From: Ramlibacter terrae
Lineage (GTDB): Bacteria; Pseudomonadota; Gammaproteobacteria; Burkholderiales; Burkholderiaceae_C
Direction: 5' to 3'
Assembly (NCBI GenBank): GCA_013127575.1
Contig: CP053418.1
Span: forward strand, 1,860,001-1,924,000
Length of the DNA stretch: 64,000 nt
Position numbers and translations under genes: made by a program. The notes beneath the pieces were generated by a model. It was not told where the DNA came from, made no database searches, and worked only from the letters and a program-made list of their open reading frames with translations. Below are positions 11,791-21,633 of this stretch, piece by piece (the stretch's first letter is position 1; every line of letters starts with the position of its first letter).

Positions 11791-12675
11791 ATGCTGCGGG
11801 GCGTCCTCGCCGGGTTGCTGGCGGGTGCGCTGTGGGGCCTGGTGTTCGTCGCGCCCCGCATGGTGCCGGGCTTCTCGGGCGTCGATCTCGCGGCCGGCCG
11901 CTTCCTCGCGTACGGCCTGGTGGCGCTGCTGGTGGTCGGCCTCGGCCGGGGGCGGCGGCCCGATGCGCGCCAGGCGCTCGCGGCGATCGGCCTGAGCGTG
12001 CTCGGCTTCACGGGCTACTACCTGCTGCTGGTCTTCGCCATCCGCGACGCGGGCACCGAGGTGCCGACGCTGGTGATCGGCACCATTCCGCTGTGGGTGA
12101 TGCTGCTCGGCAAGCCCGGGCACCTGCGCTGGCGGGCGCTGGCCCCCGCGCTGCTGCTCACCGCCGGCGGGCTGGCTCTGATGATGGCGGTGCCCGATGC
12201 GGGCGAAGGCGGCGTCCGCCCGGACTACTGGCGCGGCGTGCTGCTGGCCACCTGCTCGCTGGCGTGCTGGACCGCTTTCGCGCTCCTGAACGCCGCGTGG
12301 CTGAAGCGGCACCCCGAGGTGAACGCGACCGACTGGGCCAACTGGCTCGGGCTGGCCACCGGCGCGGGCGCGCTGCTGCTGTGGGCGGTGGCCGGCTCCG
12401 GCATCGGCGCCTTGCGCGCGCAGCCGCAGGCCGGCCTGTTCCTCGTGCTGTGCGTCGCCACCGGCTTCGGCTCGGCGTGGCTCGCCACCATCTTGTGGAA
12501 CGTTGCCAGCCAGCGCCTGCCCGCCAGCTTGTGCGGGCAGTTGATCGTGAGCGAGACGCTGTTCGCGCTGGCCTATTCGTTCGCCTGGGACCGAAGCTGG
12601 CCGAGCGCCGCGCAGCTCGCGGCGGTGGCGATGTTCACCTTGGGTATCCTTGCCGCCATCAAGGCGCACCGATGA
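11791..12675 (+). CDS. EamA/DMT-family permease
   Basis: 294 residues, ten hydrophobic segments in two EamA repeats (LAGLLAGALWGLVFVAPRM at the start of the first; GVLLATCSLACWTAFALLNA at the start of the second). The ALWG motif of the first helix and the C-terminal half ending LAAVAMFTLGILAAIKAHR are typical. DMT proteins export metabolites or amino acids; no substrate can be named. The stop overlaps the next start (ATGA, 12672-12675). Uninterrupted. Confidence 0.88.
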   Translation: MLRGVLAGLLAGALWGLVFVAPRMVPGFSGVDLAAGRFLAYGLVALLVVGLGRGRRPDARQALAAIGLSVLGFTGYYLLLVFAIRDAGTEVPTLVIGTIPLWVMLLGKPGHLRWRALAPALLLTAGGLALMMAVPDAGEGGVRPDYWRGVLLATCSLACWTAFALLNAAWLKRHPEVNATDWANWLGLATGAGALLLWAVAGSGIGALRAQPQAGLFLVLCVATGFGSAWLATILWNVASQRLPASLCGQLIVSETLFALAYSFAWDRSWPSAAQLAAVAMFTLGILAAIKAHR

Positions 12676-13090
12676 AACTCGCACTCCCCACCCAGAAGAA
12701 GCTCGTCCACACCATGGTGGTCCCGATCCGCTGGGGCGACATGGACGCGATGGGCCACGTCAACAACGCGGTGTACTTCCGCTACCGGAGACGGCCCGCC
12801 TCGACTGGTTCGGCGTCATCGGCTGCCAGGTCAACCCGCAGGGCGAAGGCCCGCTGATCGTCAACGCGTTCTGCAACTTCCACAAGCAGCTCGAGTATCC
12901 AGGCGACGCGGTGGTGAAGATGTACGTGAGCGATCCCGGCCGCAGCAGCTTCGAGAGCTGGGCCACGATCAGCCGCGGCGACGATCCCGATACGGTGTAC
13001 GCGTCGGGCGGCGCGACGACGGTGTGGGTCGACTTCCCCAAGCAGAAATCGGCGCCGCTGCCGGACTGGTTCCGCGCGTTGCTGGAGTAA
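12672..13090 (+). CDS. Acyl-CoA thioesterase, 4HBT hot-dog family (one indel)
   Basis: About 139 residues. The 4-hydroxybenzoyl-CoA thioesterase signature RWGDMDAMGHVNNAVYFRY at residues 17-37 contains the catalytic aspartate (GDMD). The frame breaks at about 12787 (TACCGGAGACG for expected TACCTGGAGACG) and continues ETARLDWFGVIGCQV...VWVDFPKQKSAPLPDWFRALLE. Hydrolyses acyl-CoA; chain preference unknown. Translationally coupled to the EamA permease gene. Confidence 0.9.
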
Positions 13091-13146
13091 CACGCGGTCA
13101 CTGCGGGCGGCCCCTGCCGGCGCGTGCAGCGGCGTACGCTCGCTGC

Positions 13147-14334
13147 ATGAAGCACTTCCTGCTCTCGCTGTCGCTTGCAGCTGCCCTGTCGGCGTGTGGA
13201 GGTGGCGGCGGTGGCGGTGGCGATCCTGCGCCCGACCCGATCCAGCCCCCGTGACGGTCACGCTGAGCGAGCGCGTCACCGGGCTGGACAGCCCCCCGGG
13301 CATGGCCTTCCTGCCGGATGGCGGCATGCTGGTGACGGAGCGGCCCGGCCGCTTGCTGCTGCTCTCCGCCTCCGGCAGCGTCAGCGGCGCCATCGGCGGC
13401 GTGCCTGCGGTGTATGCCGAGGGGCAGGGCGGATTGCTCGACGTCGCGTTCGACCCGGCGTTCTCCAGCAACGGCCGCATCTATCTCAGCTTCGCCGAAC
13501 GCGACCCGGCGGAGCCGTCGCGCGCCGGCACCGCGGTGGCGCGTGGAGAACTCGATCTCGCGGCACGCACGCTTTCGAACGTGACCGTGATCTGGCGCCA
13601 GCAGCCCAAGGTCACCGCAAGCTCGCATTTCGGGTCGCGCACGGTCTTCGATCGCGAGGGCCACCTGTTCGTCACGACCGGCGACCGCCGCACGACCGCC
13701 CAGCGCGGCTTCGCGCAGGACCTGTCGCGCGGCAACGGGGCAAGGTCGTGCGCATCACCACCAGCGGCGCGCCGGCGCCGGGCAATCCCGTCTTCGGCGA
13801 TCCCGATGCACAGCCCGGCATCTGGAGCTACGGCCACCGCAACGTGCAGGGCGCGGCGCTGCATCCGGCACGGGCGAACTGTGGACGAGCGAACATGGCC
13901 CGCAGGGCGGCGACGAGGTCAACCGGACGCTGGCCGGCCGCAACTACGGCTGGCCGCTGGTGAGCCGCGGGCAGGAATACGGGACGACCACGCCGGTCGG
14001 CGTCGAAAGCATGCGCGGCTTGGAAGACCCGGCGTGGGTCTGGGAAACGCGCACCGGCGCGGCACCGAGCGGCGCCGGCGCCAAGTCGTCGGTCGCGCCG
14101 GCCGGCATGACCTTCTATGCGGACGACGCCGTGCCGCAATGGCGCGGCAACCTGTTCGTGGCCTCGCTCGCGGGCGAAGCGCTGTGGCGGCTCACGCTGG
14201 ACGGCAACCGCATCACGGCGCAGGAGCGCCTGCTGGCTGCGCGCAACGAACGCCTGCGCGACGTGGAGCAAGGCCCCGACGGCGCGCTCTACCTGCTCAC
14301 CGACAACGGCAAGCTGCTGCGGTACGGCCCCTGA
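13147..14334 (+). CDS. PQQ-dependent sugar dehydrogenase-like lipoprotein (indels)
   Basis: Soluble glucose dehydrogenase (GdhB/YliI) beta-propeller family. It starts with a lipoprotein signal, MKHFLLSLSLAAALSAC, then a glycine run. The propeller core reads VTGLDSPPGMAFLPDGGMLVTERPGRL, GGLLDVAFDPAFSSNGRIYLSF, SHFGSRTVFDREGHLFVTTGD, SYGHRNVQGAALHP, EHGPQGGDEVN and AGMTFYADDAVPQWRGNLF; the HRN and EHGPQGGDE segments are the PQQ/Ca-site motifs. Breaks near 13250 (a C run), 13737 (AACGGGGC for AACCTGGGC) and 13875. Probably periplasmic or outer-membrane anchored. Oxidises an aldose or a related substrate; the specific one is unknown. Confidence 0.85.
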
Positions 14335-14337
14335 GCC

Positions 14338-14912
14338 TCACTTCTTCTCGCGCGGCACCCGGCCCATCAGGTAGAACTCGGGGTTCGGCATCATGTCGGC
14401 GAAGCTCGCCATGCGGTTCGACAGGCCGAAGAACGCGGTGATCGCGGCGATGTCCCAGATGTCCTCGTCCGAGAAGCCATGCGGGCCCAGCGCCTCGAAG
14501 TCGGCCTCGCCGATCTCGTGCGAACGCAGGCACACCTTGAGCGCGAAGTCGAGCATCGCGCGCTGCCGCGGCGTGATGTCGGCCTTGCGGTAGTTCACCG
14601 CCACCGGTCCGCCACCAGCGGCTTCTTCTCGTAGATGCGCAGGATGGCGCCGTGCGCCACCACGCAGTACAGGCACTGGTTGGCCGCGCTGGTCGCGGTG
14701 ACGATCATCTCGCGCTCACCCTTGGTCAGCGAGCCGTCTTCCTTCAGCATCAGCGCGTCGTGGTACGCGAAGAAGGCCCGCCACTCCGCCGGCCGGCGCG
14801 CGAGCGCGAGGAACACGTTGGGCACGAAGCCGCTCTTCTCCTGCACCTCCGGGATGCGGGCGCGCATGTCTTCGGGCAGGTCCTTCAGTTCGGGGGCGGG
14901 GTAGCGGGTCAT
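14338..14912 (-). CDS. AhpD-like/peroxidase-related protein (one indel)
   Basis: About 191 residues: N-terminal half KSGFVPNVFLALARRPAEW...SLTKGEREMIVTATSAANQCLYCVVAHGA has the AhpD CxxC-x3-H redox motif (CLYCVVAH). The C-terminal half VNYRKADITPRQRAMLDFALKV...FFGLSNRMASFADMMPNPEFYLMGR is the peroxidase-related enzyme family tail. Frame break at about 14606: GACCGGTGG for expected GACCAGGTGG. Likely cytoplasmic disulfide reductase/peroxidase partner. It is convergent with the sugar dehydrogenase gene (3-base gap). Confidence 0.88.
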
Positions 14913-14982
14913 GGAGTCTCCTTGCTGGCAACAAGCATAGCCGGGGCGGCTACCATGCGGCGCTCAACCCAGGAGACACCGC

Positions 14983-15367
14983 ATGGAACTGCCCGGGACC
15001 CCGAACTGCAGGCCGGCGGCCACCCGCCGCGCCGTCCTCGGCGACGCCTACGTCGACGCCGCGCTGCAGCGGTCCACGCCCTTCACTGCGCCGCTGCAGG
15101 AACTGGTCACGCGGCACGCGTGGGGCAACACGGCAGCGGCCCGGCCTCGACCTGCGCACCCGCAGCATCGTCACGGTGGCGATGCTGGTCGGGCTGGGCA
15201 AGATGCACGAGCTGAAGATCCACGTCCGCGGCGCGTTGAACAACGGCGTGACGGTGGAGGAGCTGCAGGAGATCTTCCTGCACGCGAGCGTCTACTGCGG
15301 CTTCCCGGCGGCGCTGGACGCCTTCCGGACCGCCGCCGAAGTGATCGACGCGAAGCCTACGACTTGA
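14983..15367 (+). CDS. Carboxymuconolactone decarboxylase family protein (one indel)
   Basis: About 129 residues. [16 protein letters not shown] and [13 protein letters not shown] in the first frame, then [55 protein letters not shown], the C-terminal PcaC/CMD core. The frame breaks at about 15131 (AACACGGCAG for expected AACACCTGGCAG). PcaC-type 4-carboxymuconolactone decarboxylase is the closest named family, but no other pca genes are nearby, so a general CMD annotation is safer. It overlaps the convergent LicD/methyltransferase gene by 11 bases. Confidence 0.85.
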
Positions 15368-16958
15368 CGGCGAGGATGCGGCAGAGGAACGGGTCTTCGT
15401 CCTGGTAGGGCGAGAGGCCGCGGGACTCTTCCGCATGGCTGACCGCGAAGCCCTTGGCTTCGAGGATCTCCGTCATCTCCGCCATCGGGATGTAGCGGCG
15501 GTAGTGCGAGCCGAACACGTGCTTCTCGTCGGCGTCCTTCTCGGTGCGGAACTCCAGCGCCACCATCGTCTTCGGCGGCAGCGTGGCGTGCGCGGCGTCC
15601 AGGATCACGTCCTGGATGTCCTTGGTGACCGAGTGCAGGAAGAAGCGCATGTACAGCACCTTGTCGCCGGTCGCCTGCTGGTTGGCGAACGCCTTGGTGA
15701 AGAAGCCGCGCACCTGCTCGGCGTCCGCCGCATCGACCTTCTCGAAGGCGATGTTGGTCAGCGGCCCTGCGTTCTTGCGGCCTCGGGTCGAGCGCCTCGT
15801 CGGCGCGGTCGGAGGCAAAGACGGTGTGGTTGTGCTGGGCGAAGTAGACCGAATCGCGGCCCGAGCCGCAGCCGAGTTCCACCACCAGGCTGTCGCGGCG
15901 CAGCTTCTCGGCGATGAACATCGCGAAAGGCGAGCCGCCGGCGATCGGGTTGTCGCGGTAGAACTGCTTCCAGTACAGCGACGAGACCTCCGGCACCGTC
16001 AGGTGGTAGCGGCGGTCCCAGTGGCGGGTGCTCGCCTTGTGCTTGAAGCCCGCGTTGGGGATGCGCCAGGTCGTTCCGTAGATCTGCGCGAGCATCGCCT
16101 CGTTGTTCTTCGGGACCTTGATGGTCAGCTCGTTGAGCTTCTGGTCGACGAACACGTCGAAGTCGTCGCTGCGGGGCAGGGCGGGCCCGTGCGTGCCGTA
16201 GGAAAGTTCGTAGAAGCCGGACTGGTTGAAGTACGAGAAGAAGATGTCGAACTTGTGCGCCGTGCCGGGCACGCGGACCCGTGTGTGCGTCTTCTTCACC
16301 TTCAGGTCGTAGCCGCGCTCGATCAGGAAGGCGCAGATCTGCATGAACTCCCTGCGCACGGCCTCGGGCTCGGAATGCTTCGAGACGTAGGTCGTGTCGA
16401 AGTCGTTGTCGTGCCCGATGAAGTCGCCTTCGCGCACGGCGCCGAGCATGGTGCCGTAGGTGGGAAACAGGTTCAGCGAGAACTTTTCCCGCAGTTCCTG
16501 CGCGACCTGCTCGAAGAGGTTGAACAGGTTCTTGGTGAACAGGGTGTCGAGCTTGATCGACAGCTTGAACTTGCCGTACTTGTCGAAGACGAAGCCTTCC
16601 TCCATCTTCTGCAGCATCTCGGGCACTGGCTGGCCAGCGGCACCTTCGGGTTGCGCACGTACGCGTAGCCGTACTCGGCCACGGGCAGCGGCTTGCCCGC
16701 GTATTCGAAGGTGACGTGGTCCCCGGTGCCCCGGTACTTCCACAGGTGGCCGAGCTTGCGGCTGAAGCCGAAGTTCTCCCAGCGCGACTCGTAGCGGATC
16801 TTTTTGACCGGCGCGGTCGTGGCGATGACGTGGCCGTTGACCTTGATCACCACCTTCTCGGTTTCGTTGACCGGGATGACCCAGCCGGAAATTTCCTTGC
16901 GCGAAAGGCTGCTGACAACCCCGCTCCCCTCATGCACCTTCGCATCGAGCATATTCAT
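15357..16958 (-). CDS. LicD-like nucleotidyltransferase/SAM methyltransferase fusion (indels)
   Basis: About 534 codons from ATG 16958. Three parts are visible. Residues 1-100 are a beta-rich segment ([38 protein letters not shown]). Residues 130-320 are LicD/fukutin-like, with [20 protein letters not shown] and a DNDFD acidic motif. The last 190 residues are a class I methyltransferase, motif [21 protein letters not shown]. The protein ends [10 protein letters not shown]. Breaks at about 16637 (CCAGTGCCC for CCAGGTGCCC) and 15785. LicD proteins transfer phosphocholine-type groups to surface glycans, so a surface-polysaccharide role is inferred. The gene stands alone, with no glycan cluster beside it. 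Confidence 0.8.
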
Positions 16959-17202
16959 CGCTGACTGATCCCATCCTTGTGTGTAGTGCCGGCCGTGGCG
17001 CCGGCGCGCAACCGCGCATTGAAACCCGCTCGACCCCATGTTGCAACATGGCAGTTGCAGGAAGCCGACGGCTGCCTTCCCCGATTGACGCGCGTCCGCC
17101 AACCGGATTATGGCGGGCAGCCGCCCGGCAGCTCGGCTGGCCATGGCTCAGCACAAGGTTTAGGCCTACACGCCGGCGCCGCAAGCCGCGCTAAGGTGGG
17201 CC

Positions 17203-18170
17203 ATGGCTGAAGCATGGAAAAGGGGCGCACTGGCGGCCGCGGCACTGCTCGCGGGCGCCGGGCTGGCGTACTGGGGGTGGCAGGCGATGCATCCGCCCGT
17301 GCCCGCCGTGACGCCGGTCGCGACCGAGGCGGTGGTGGAGCCGGCGGCGCCGCAGGCGTCCGCCGCGCCTGCCGCCGATCCCGCCGCCATGGCCGCAGCC
17401 GCGGCGGCCTGCCCGGCCGAACCGCTGCTGGTGCGCACCGGCCCGCGCGACGGCCAGTTCTCGCTGCAGGCGGCGCAGTCCGTCGGCGGCGGCACCGACC
17501 CTTCCGCTTTCCTCACCGTGGCCGGCGAGATGGCCGCCGACGGCCGACCGCGCGACGCCGAGGTGGCGCTGATCATGGCCTGCCGCGTGGCGGCCCGGGC
17601 GTCGGGGGCGCCGTCGGCGCCCGTGGCCGACGTCAAGACGCAGCTGGCGCAGCACTACGCCGCGGTGGCGGCCCAGAGTCGGCGCGCGAGTTGCGGCCGC
17701 AACTGCTGCAGCGCGTCGAGGGCCTGCTCGCCGACACGGTCAATGCCTATACGGCCGCGCTGGGCGCCAACGCGTCGAAGACCCGGCTCGCCACGCAACG
17801 CCTCGCCGCGCTGCGCCAGCCGGTGGAGACCATCCTCTCGGGCAACGGCGAACCGACGAGCGATCCCACGCTGCTGGGCGCCGCCGCGGCATCGGCCACG
17901 CCCGAAGCCGCCGCCGAATGCGCCGCCGCCCGCTCGCCGTCCGAAAAGCTGATCTGCACCGATGCGGAGCTTGCCGAGATGGACCGGGACTGGACCGCTT
18001 GCGCGCCAGGCCCGCGCCGTCACGCGCGACCCGGGCGGTTTCGCGCAGCGGCAGGAGCAGGCTGGGCCCGCCGCGAGGCGCAGTGCCGCGGCGACAAGGC
18101 GTGCCTGCGCAACTGGTATGCGCAGCGCAAGAAGGAACTGTTCCGGGAGTTCGCCGCCAACGGCGGCTAA
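17203..18170 (+). CDS. Membrane-anchored protein with C-terminal LprI-like domain (indels)
   Basis: About 323 residues. One N-terminal membrane segment (GALAAAALLAGAGLAYWGW), an alanine/proline-rich linker, a helical middle (LQAAQSVGGGTDPSAFLTVAGEMA) and a C-terminal domain C-AAARSPSEKLICTDAELAEMDRDL...REAQCRGDKACLRNWYAQRKKEL. The four cysteines and the EKLIC-x-D-x-x-LA-x-x-D pattern match the LprI/DUF1311 lysozyme-inhibitor domain. Three breaks (about 17681, 17993, 18058) are CCAGG or CCTGG with one base missing. Probably periplasmic and inner-membrane anchored; lysozyme inhibition is a family-level suggestion only. The stop overlaps the convergent PAS-LuxR gene by 4 bases. Confidence 0.75.
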
Positions 18171-18715
18171 CCGCCGCCGGCCATCAGCTTGTGGACGAGG
18201 TCGGCCGTGGTGCTGGCCTTGTACTTGCGCATCAGCCGCGCCCGGTAGATCTCCACCGTGCGGTGGCTGATCTCCAGCGTCTTGCCGATCTCCTTGGACG
18301 TCATGCCGTCCAGCAGGCGCGCCGCGACCTCGCGTTCGCGTGCCGTCAGTTCCGCCTTGACCGGCCGCTGCGCGCTCAGGTCCTCGAACGACCAGATGCC
18401 GGACTCGTGGGGATCCTGCCGGTTCAGGGCGCGGCCGCTGACGTGGCACCAGAAGACGTCGCCGCTGGCGCGCTTCATGATGCGGTCGTCGGCGTAGTGG
18501 CCCTTGGCATTGAGGATGGGCGCCATCCGCGCGCCGAGCCGCTCGTACTCGTCGGCGCTCGGGTAGAGCACCGGGAAGGACTGGCCCACCAGCAGCTCGC
18601 GCGACCAGCCGAACATTTCGCACAGCTGCACGTTGCAGTCCACAATCGCCCGGTTGCGTGACACGCACAGCCCCACGGGGGCAAGCTCGAACGCGAGCCG
18701 GTAATCGACATCCAT
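18167..18715 (-). CDS. PAS-LuxR transcriptional regulator
   Basis: 182 residues, uninterrupted. An N-terminal PAS domain (residues 5-110: FELAPVGLCVSRNRAIVDCN, FGWSRELLVGQSFPVLYPS, GDVFWCHVSGRAL) is followed by a LuxR-type helix-turn-helix (residues 120-178: LTAREREVAARLLDGMTSKE, LEISHRTVEIYRARLMRKY). No phospho-acceptor receiver domain. It is divergent from scoAB with a 73-base gap that holds a clean inverted repeat, so it most likely senses a small molecule or redox cue through PAS and controls the CoA-transferase genes (inference). Confidence 0.9.
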   Translation of the reverse strand: MDVDYRLAFELAPVGLCVSRNRAIVDCNVQLCEMFGWSRELLVGQSFPVLYPSADEYERLGARMAPILNAKGHYADDRIMKRASGDVFWCHVSGRALNRQDPHESGIWSFEDLSAQRPVKAELTAREREVAARLLDGMTSKEIGKTLEISHRTVEIYRARLMRKYKASTTADLVHKLMAGGG

Positions 18716-18734
18716 CAGGGCTGGTCTCTAGGGA

Positions 18735-18760
18735 ATACTACGTAACAAGGTAGGTAGTAT
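18735..18760. promoter_or_regulatory. Inverted-repeat operator candidate in regulator/scoA intergenic gap
   Basis: Perfect 7-bp arms ATACTAC and GTAGTAT separated by 12 bases (18735-18741 and 18754-18760), in an AT-rich stretch that contrasts with the GC-rich surroundings. It is centred about 42 bases before the scoA GTG and about 32 bases before the regulator ATG. LuxR-type dimers bind such dyads; assignment to the adjacent PAS-LuxR protein is an inference. Confidence 0.55.
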
Positions 18761-18788
18761 CGTACCGCCCATTCTTGCAGGAGACAGT

Positions 18789-19483
18789 GTGAACAAGATC
18801 TATCCCAACGCGGCGGCGGCGCTGGAAGGCGCCGTGGCCGACGGCCAGCTGATGGCGGTCGGCGGCTTCGGCCTGTGCGGCATCCCCGAGGCGCTGATCG
18901 AGGCGCTGAAGGCCACCGGCGTGAAGGACCTGACGGTCATCTCCAACAACGCGGGCGTCGACGGCTTCGGCCTCGGCAAGCTGCTGGAGACGCGCCAGAT
19001 CAGGAAGATGATCTCCTCGTACGTGGGCGAGAACAAGGAGTTCGAGCGCCAGTACCGGCCGGCGAACTCGAGCTCGAATTCACGCCGCAGGGCACGCTGG
19101 CCGAGAAGCTGCGCGCCGGCGGCGCGGGCATTCCGGCCTTCTTCACCAAGACCGGTGTCGGCACCACGGTGGCCGAAGGCAAGGAACTGCGCGACTTCGA
19201 CGGCGAGACCTACGTCATGGAGCGCGCGCTGGTGCCGGACGTTTCGCTGGTCAAGGCGCACGTCGCCGACAAGAGCGGCAACCTGCGCTTCAACCTCACC
19301 GCGCGCAACTTCAACCCGGCGGCGGCGATGGCCGGCAAGCTGTGCATCGTCGAGGTCGAGCAGATCGTCGAAGTGGGCGAACTGCAGCCCGACGACATCC
19401 ACCTGCCGGGCATCTACGTGCACCGCATCGTGCACAACGCCAGCCCCGAGAAGCGCATCGAGAAGCGCACCGTCCGCAGCTAA
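18789..19483 (+). CDS. scoA: 3-oxoacid CoA-transferase subunit A (one indel)
   Basis: About 232 residues from GTG 18789, with AGGAGA 7 bases upstream. [37 protein letters not shown] and [16 protein letters not shown] are the subunit A N-terminus; the C-terminus [20 protein letters not shown] also matches. The frame breaks at about 19057: CAGTACCGGCC for expected CAGTACCTGGCC. With subunit B it moves CoA from succinyl-CoA to a 3-oxo acid such as acetoacetate. scoB starts 11 bases downstream. Confidence 0.94.
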
Positions 19484-19494
19484 GGAGTAGAGAC

Positions 19495-20131
19495 ATGCCC
19501 GGACCCAAGACCAGATGGCCGCGCGCGCGGCCCAGAACTCGAGGACGGTTTCTACGTCAACCTTGGCATCGGCATCCCGACGCTGGTGGCCAACTTCACC
19601 GGCGACAAGGAGGTGTGGCTGCAGTCCGAGAACGGCATGCTGGGCATCGGCCCCTTCCCGAAGGAAGACGAGGTCGACGCCGACCTGATCAACGCCGGCA
19701 AGCAGACCGTCACCACCATCAAGGGCAGCTCGATCTTCGGCAGCCACGACAGCTTCGCCATGATCCGCGGCGGCAAGATCAACCTCTCGATCCTCGGCGC
19801 GATGCAGGTCAGCGAGAAGGGCGACCTGGCCAACTGGATGATCCCCGGCAAGATGGTCAAGGGCATGGGCGGCGCGATGGACCTCGTGGCCGGCGTGCCG
19901 CGCGTGATCGTCCTGATGGAGCACGTCGCGAAGAAGAAGGACGGCACCGAGGACATGAAGATCCTGCCGCAGTGCACGCTGCCGCTCACGGGCGTGGGCG
20001 TGGTCGACCGCGTGATCACCGACCCGGGCGTGTTCGACGTGACGCCGCAGGGCCTGAAGGTGGTCGAACTGGCGCCCGAAGTCACCTTCGACTTCGTGCA
20101 GTCGAAGACGGGCGTCACGCTGCAGCGTTGA
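19495..20131 (+). CDS. scoB: 3-oxoacid CoA-transferase subunit B (two indels)
   Basis: About 212 residues. After repair it reads [31 protein letters not shown]. The catalytic glutamate motif [12 protein letters not shown] is present near residue 47, and the subunit ends [14 protein letters not shown]. Both breaks are close to the start: about 19500 (ATGCCCGGACC for ATGCCCTGGACC) and 19541 (GCCCAGAACTC for GCCCAGGAACTC). GGAG lies upstream of ATG 19495. Forms the active heteromer with ScoA. Confidence 0.94.
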
Positions 20132-21504
20132 ACGCCGCCGGCGCACTCCGCGAACTCTGGCAGCTGGCGCGGCTGCCGGGGAGGCGCTGGAGTGCGTCGC
20201 GCTCACCGGGCAGGACCCGGTCCATCCCTCCTCCTTTGCCGTCGGCGCCGCCGCGCAGGCCGGCATCGCCGCGGCGGCGCTGGCTGCGTGCGAGCTCGGG
20301 CATGCCCGCGGCGCCCCGCGCCAGCAGGTGGCCGTCGACATCGCGCATGCCGCCGCCGAGTGCCTCTGCTGGTTCTCCCTCGACGGCCGCGTGCCCGAAC
20401 TGTGGGACGCCTTCTCCGGCCTCTACCGCACCCGCGATGGGTGGGTGCGCGTGCACGCCAACTTCGCGCACCACCGCGAAGGGGCGTTGCGTCTGCTGGG
20501 CCTGGACCCGGTGACGGCCACGCGGCAGGACGCGGAGCAGGCGATGCTGCGGTGGGAGGCGGTGGCGTTCGAATCCGCGGCGGCCGAACGCGGACTCGTC
20601 GCCGCGGCGGTGCGCAGCTTCGCCGCGTGGGACGCGACGGAACAAGGCCGCGCGATCGCCGCGCAGCCGCTGCTGGCGATCGAGCGCATCGGCGACGCCG
20701 ACCCGCTGCCGCTGCCCGCGCTGGACGCCACGCAGCGACCGCTGGAGGGCGTGCGGGTGCTGGACCTCACGCGCATCCTCGCCGGACCGGTCGGCGGGCG
20801 CGCCCCGGCCGCTTACGGCGCCGACGTGATGCTGCTGAACGCGCCGCACCTGCCCAACATCGAAGCCATCGCCGAAACCAGCCGCGGCAAGCGTTCGGCG
20901 CTGCTGGACCTGCGCAGCGGCGAGGGCGGCGCCGCGATGGCGACGCTGCTGCAGGACAGCCATGTGTTCCTGCAGGGCTACCGGCCGGGCGGGTTGCAGG
21001 GCCGGGCTTCGGCCCGCAAGAGGTGGCTGCGCAACGCCCGGGCATCGTGTACGTCTCGCTCAGCGCCTATGGCACGCAAGGGCCGTGGCGCGAACGGCGC
21101 GGCTTCGATTCGCTGGTGCAATCCGCCACCGGCTTCAACCTCGCCGAAGCGGAAGCGGCCGGCACGCCCGGCAAGCCGCGTGCCCTGCCGATGCAGATCC
21201 TCGACCAAGGCACGGGTTACCTGATCGCCTTCGCGACGGCCGCCGCGCTGCGCCGCCAGCGGCTGGAAGGCGGCAGCTGGCACGTGCAGGTGTCGCTGGC
21301 GCAGACCGGCGCGTGGCTGCGCCACCGGGCCGCGTCGAAGGCGGATTCGGTGTCGCGGCGCCGCCGGTGGACCCTTGGCTCGAGACCACCGAAAGCGGCT
21401 TCGGCGCCTTGCGCGCCGTGCGCCACAGCGCGCAGCTCAGCCGCACCCCGGCCGCGTGGATACTGCCTTCCATGCCGCCGGGCAGTTCTCCGACACACTG
21501 GTAA
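20128..21504 (+). CDS. CaiB/BaiF-family CoA transferase with extra N-terminal half (indels)
   Basis: About 460 residues starting at TTG 20128, overlapping the scoB stop (TTGA). The canonical CaiB opening [40 protein letters not shown] appears only at about residue 200. The preceding 200 residues contain [20 protein letters not shown] and [20 protein letters not shown], segments that look like a later part of the CaiB fold. Breaks at about 20180, 21003 and 21328 are CCTGG sites with a base lost, and 20806 looks like CCTGG changed to CCCGG. Probably a CoA transferase; substrates unknown. Possibly co-transcribed with scoAB. Confidence 0.82.
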
Positions 21505-21633
21505 CGCGCTGTTCCGGGGCGGGAATCAGGCCGACAGTCGCTGCCACCCTTGGCCTGCTCGATCAACGGGCACCGCACCGCATGATCCAACCCAACGAAA
21601 TTGCCGCCGGCGTCCCCGGCCCAAGGGTCGATC

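Noticed and set aside
17203-18170. Toxin or effector reading of the Ala/Pro-rich secreted protein
   Set aside because: The C-terminal cysteine pattern fits the LprI-type domain, and no immunity or secretion gene is adjacent.
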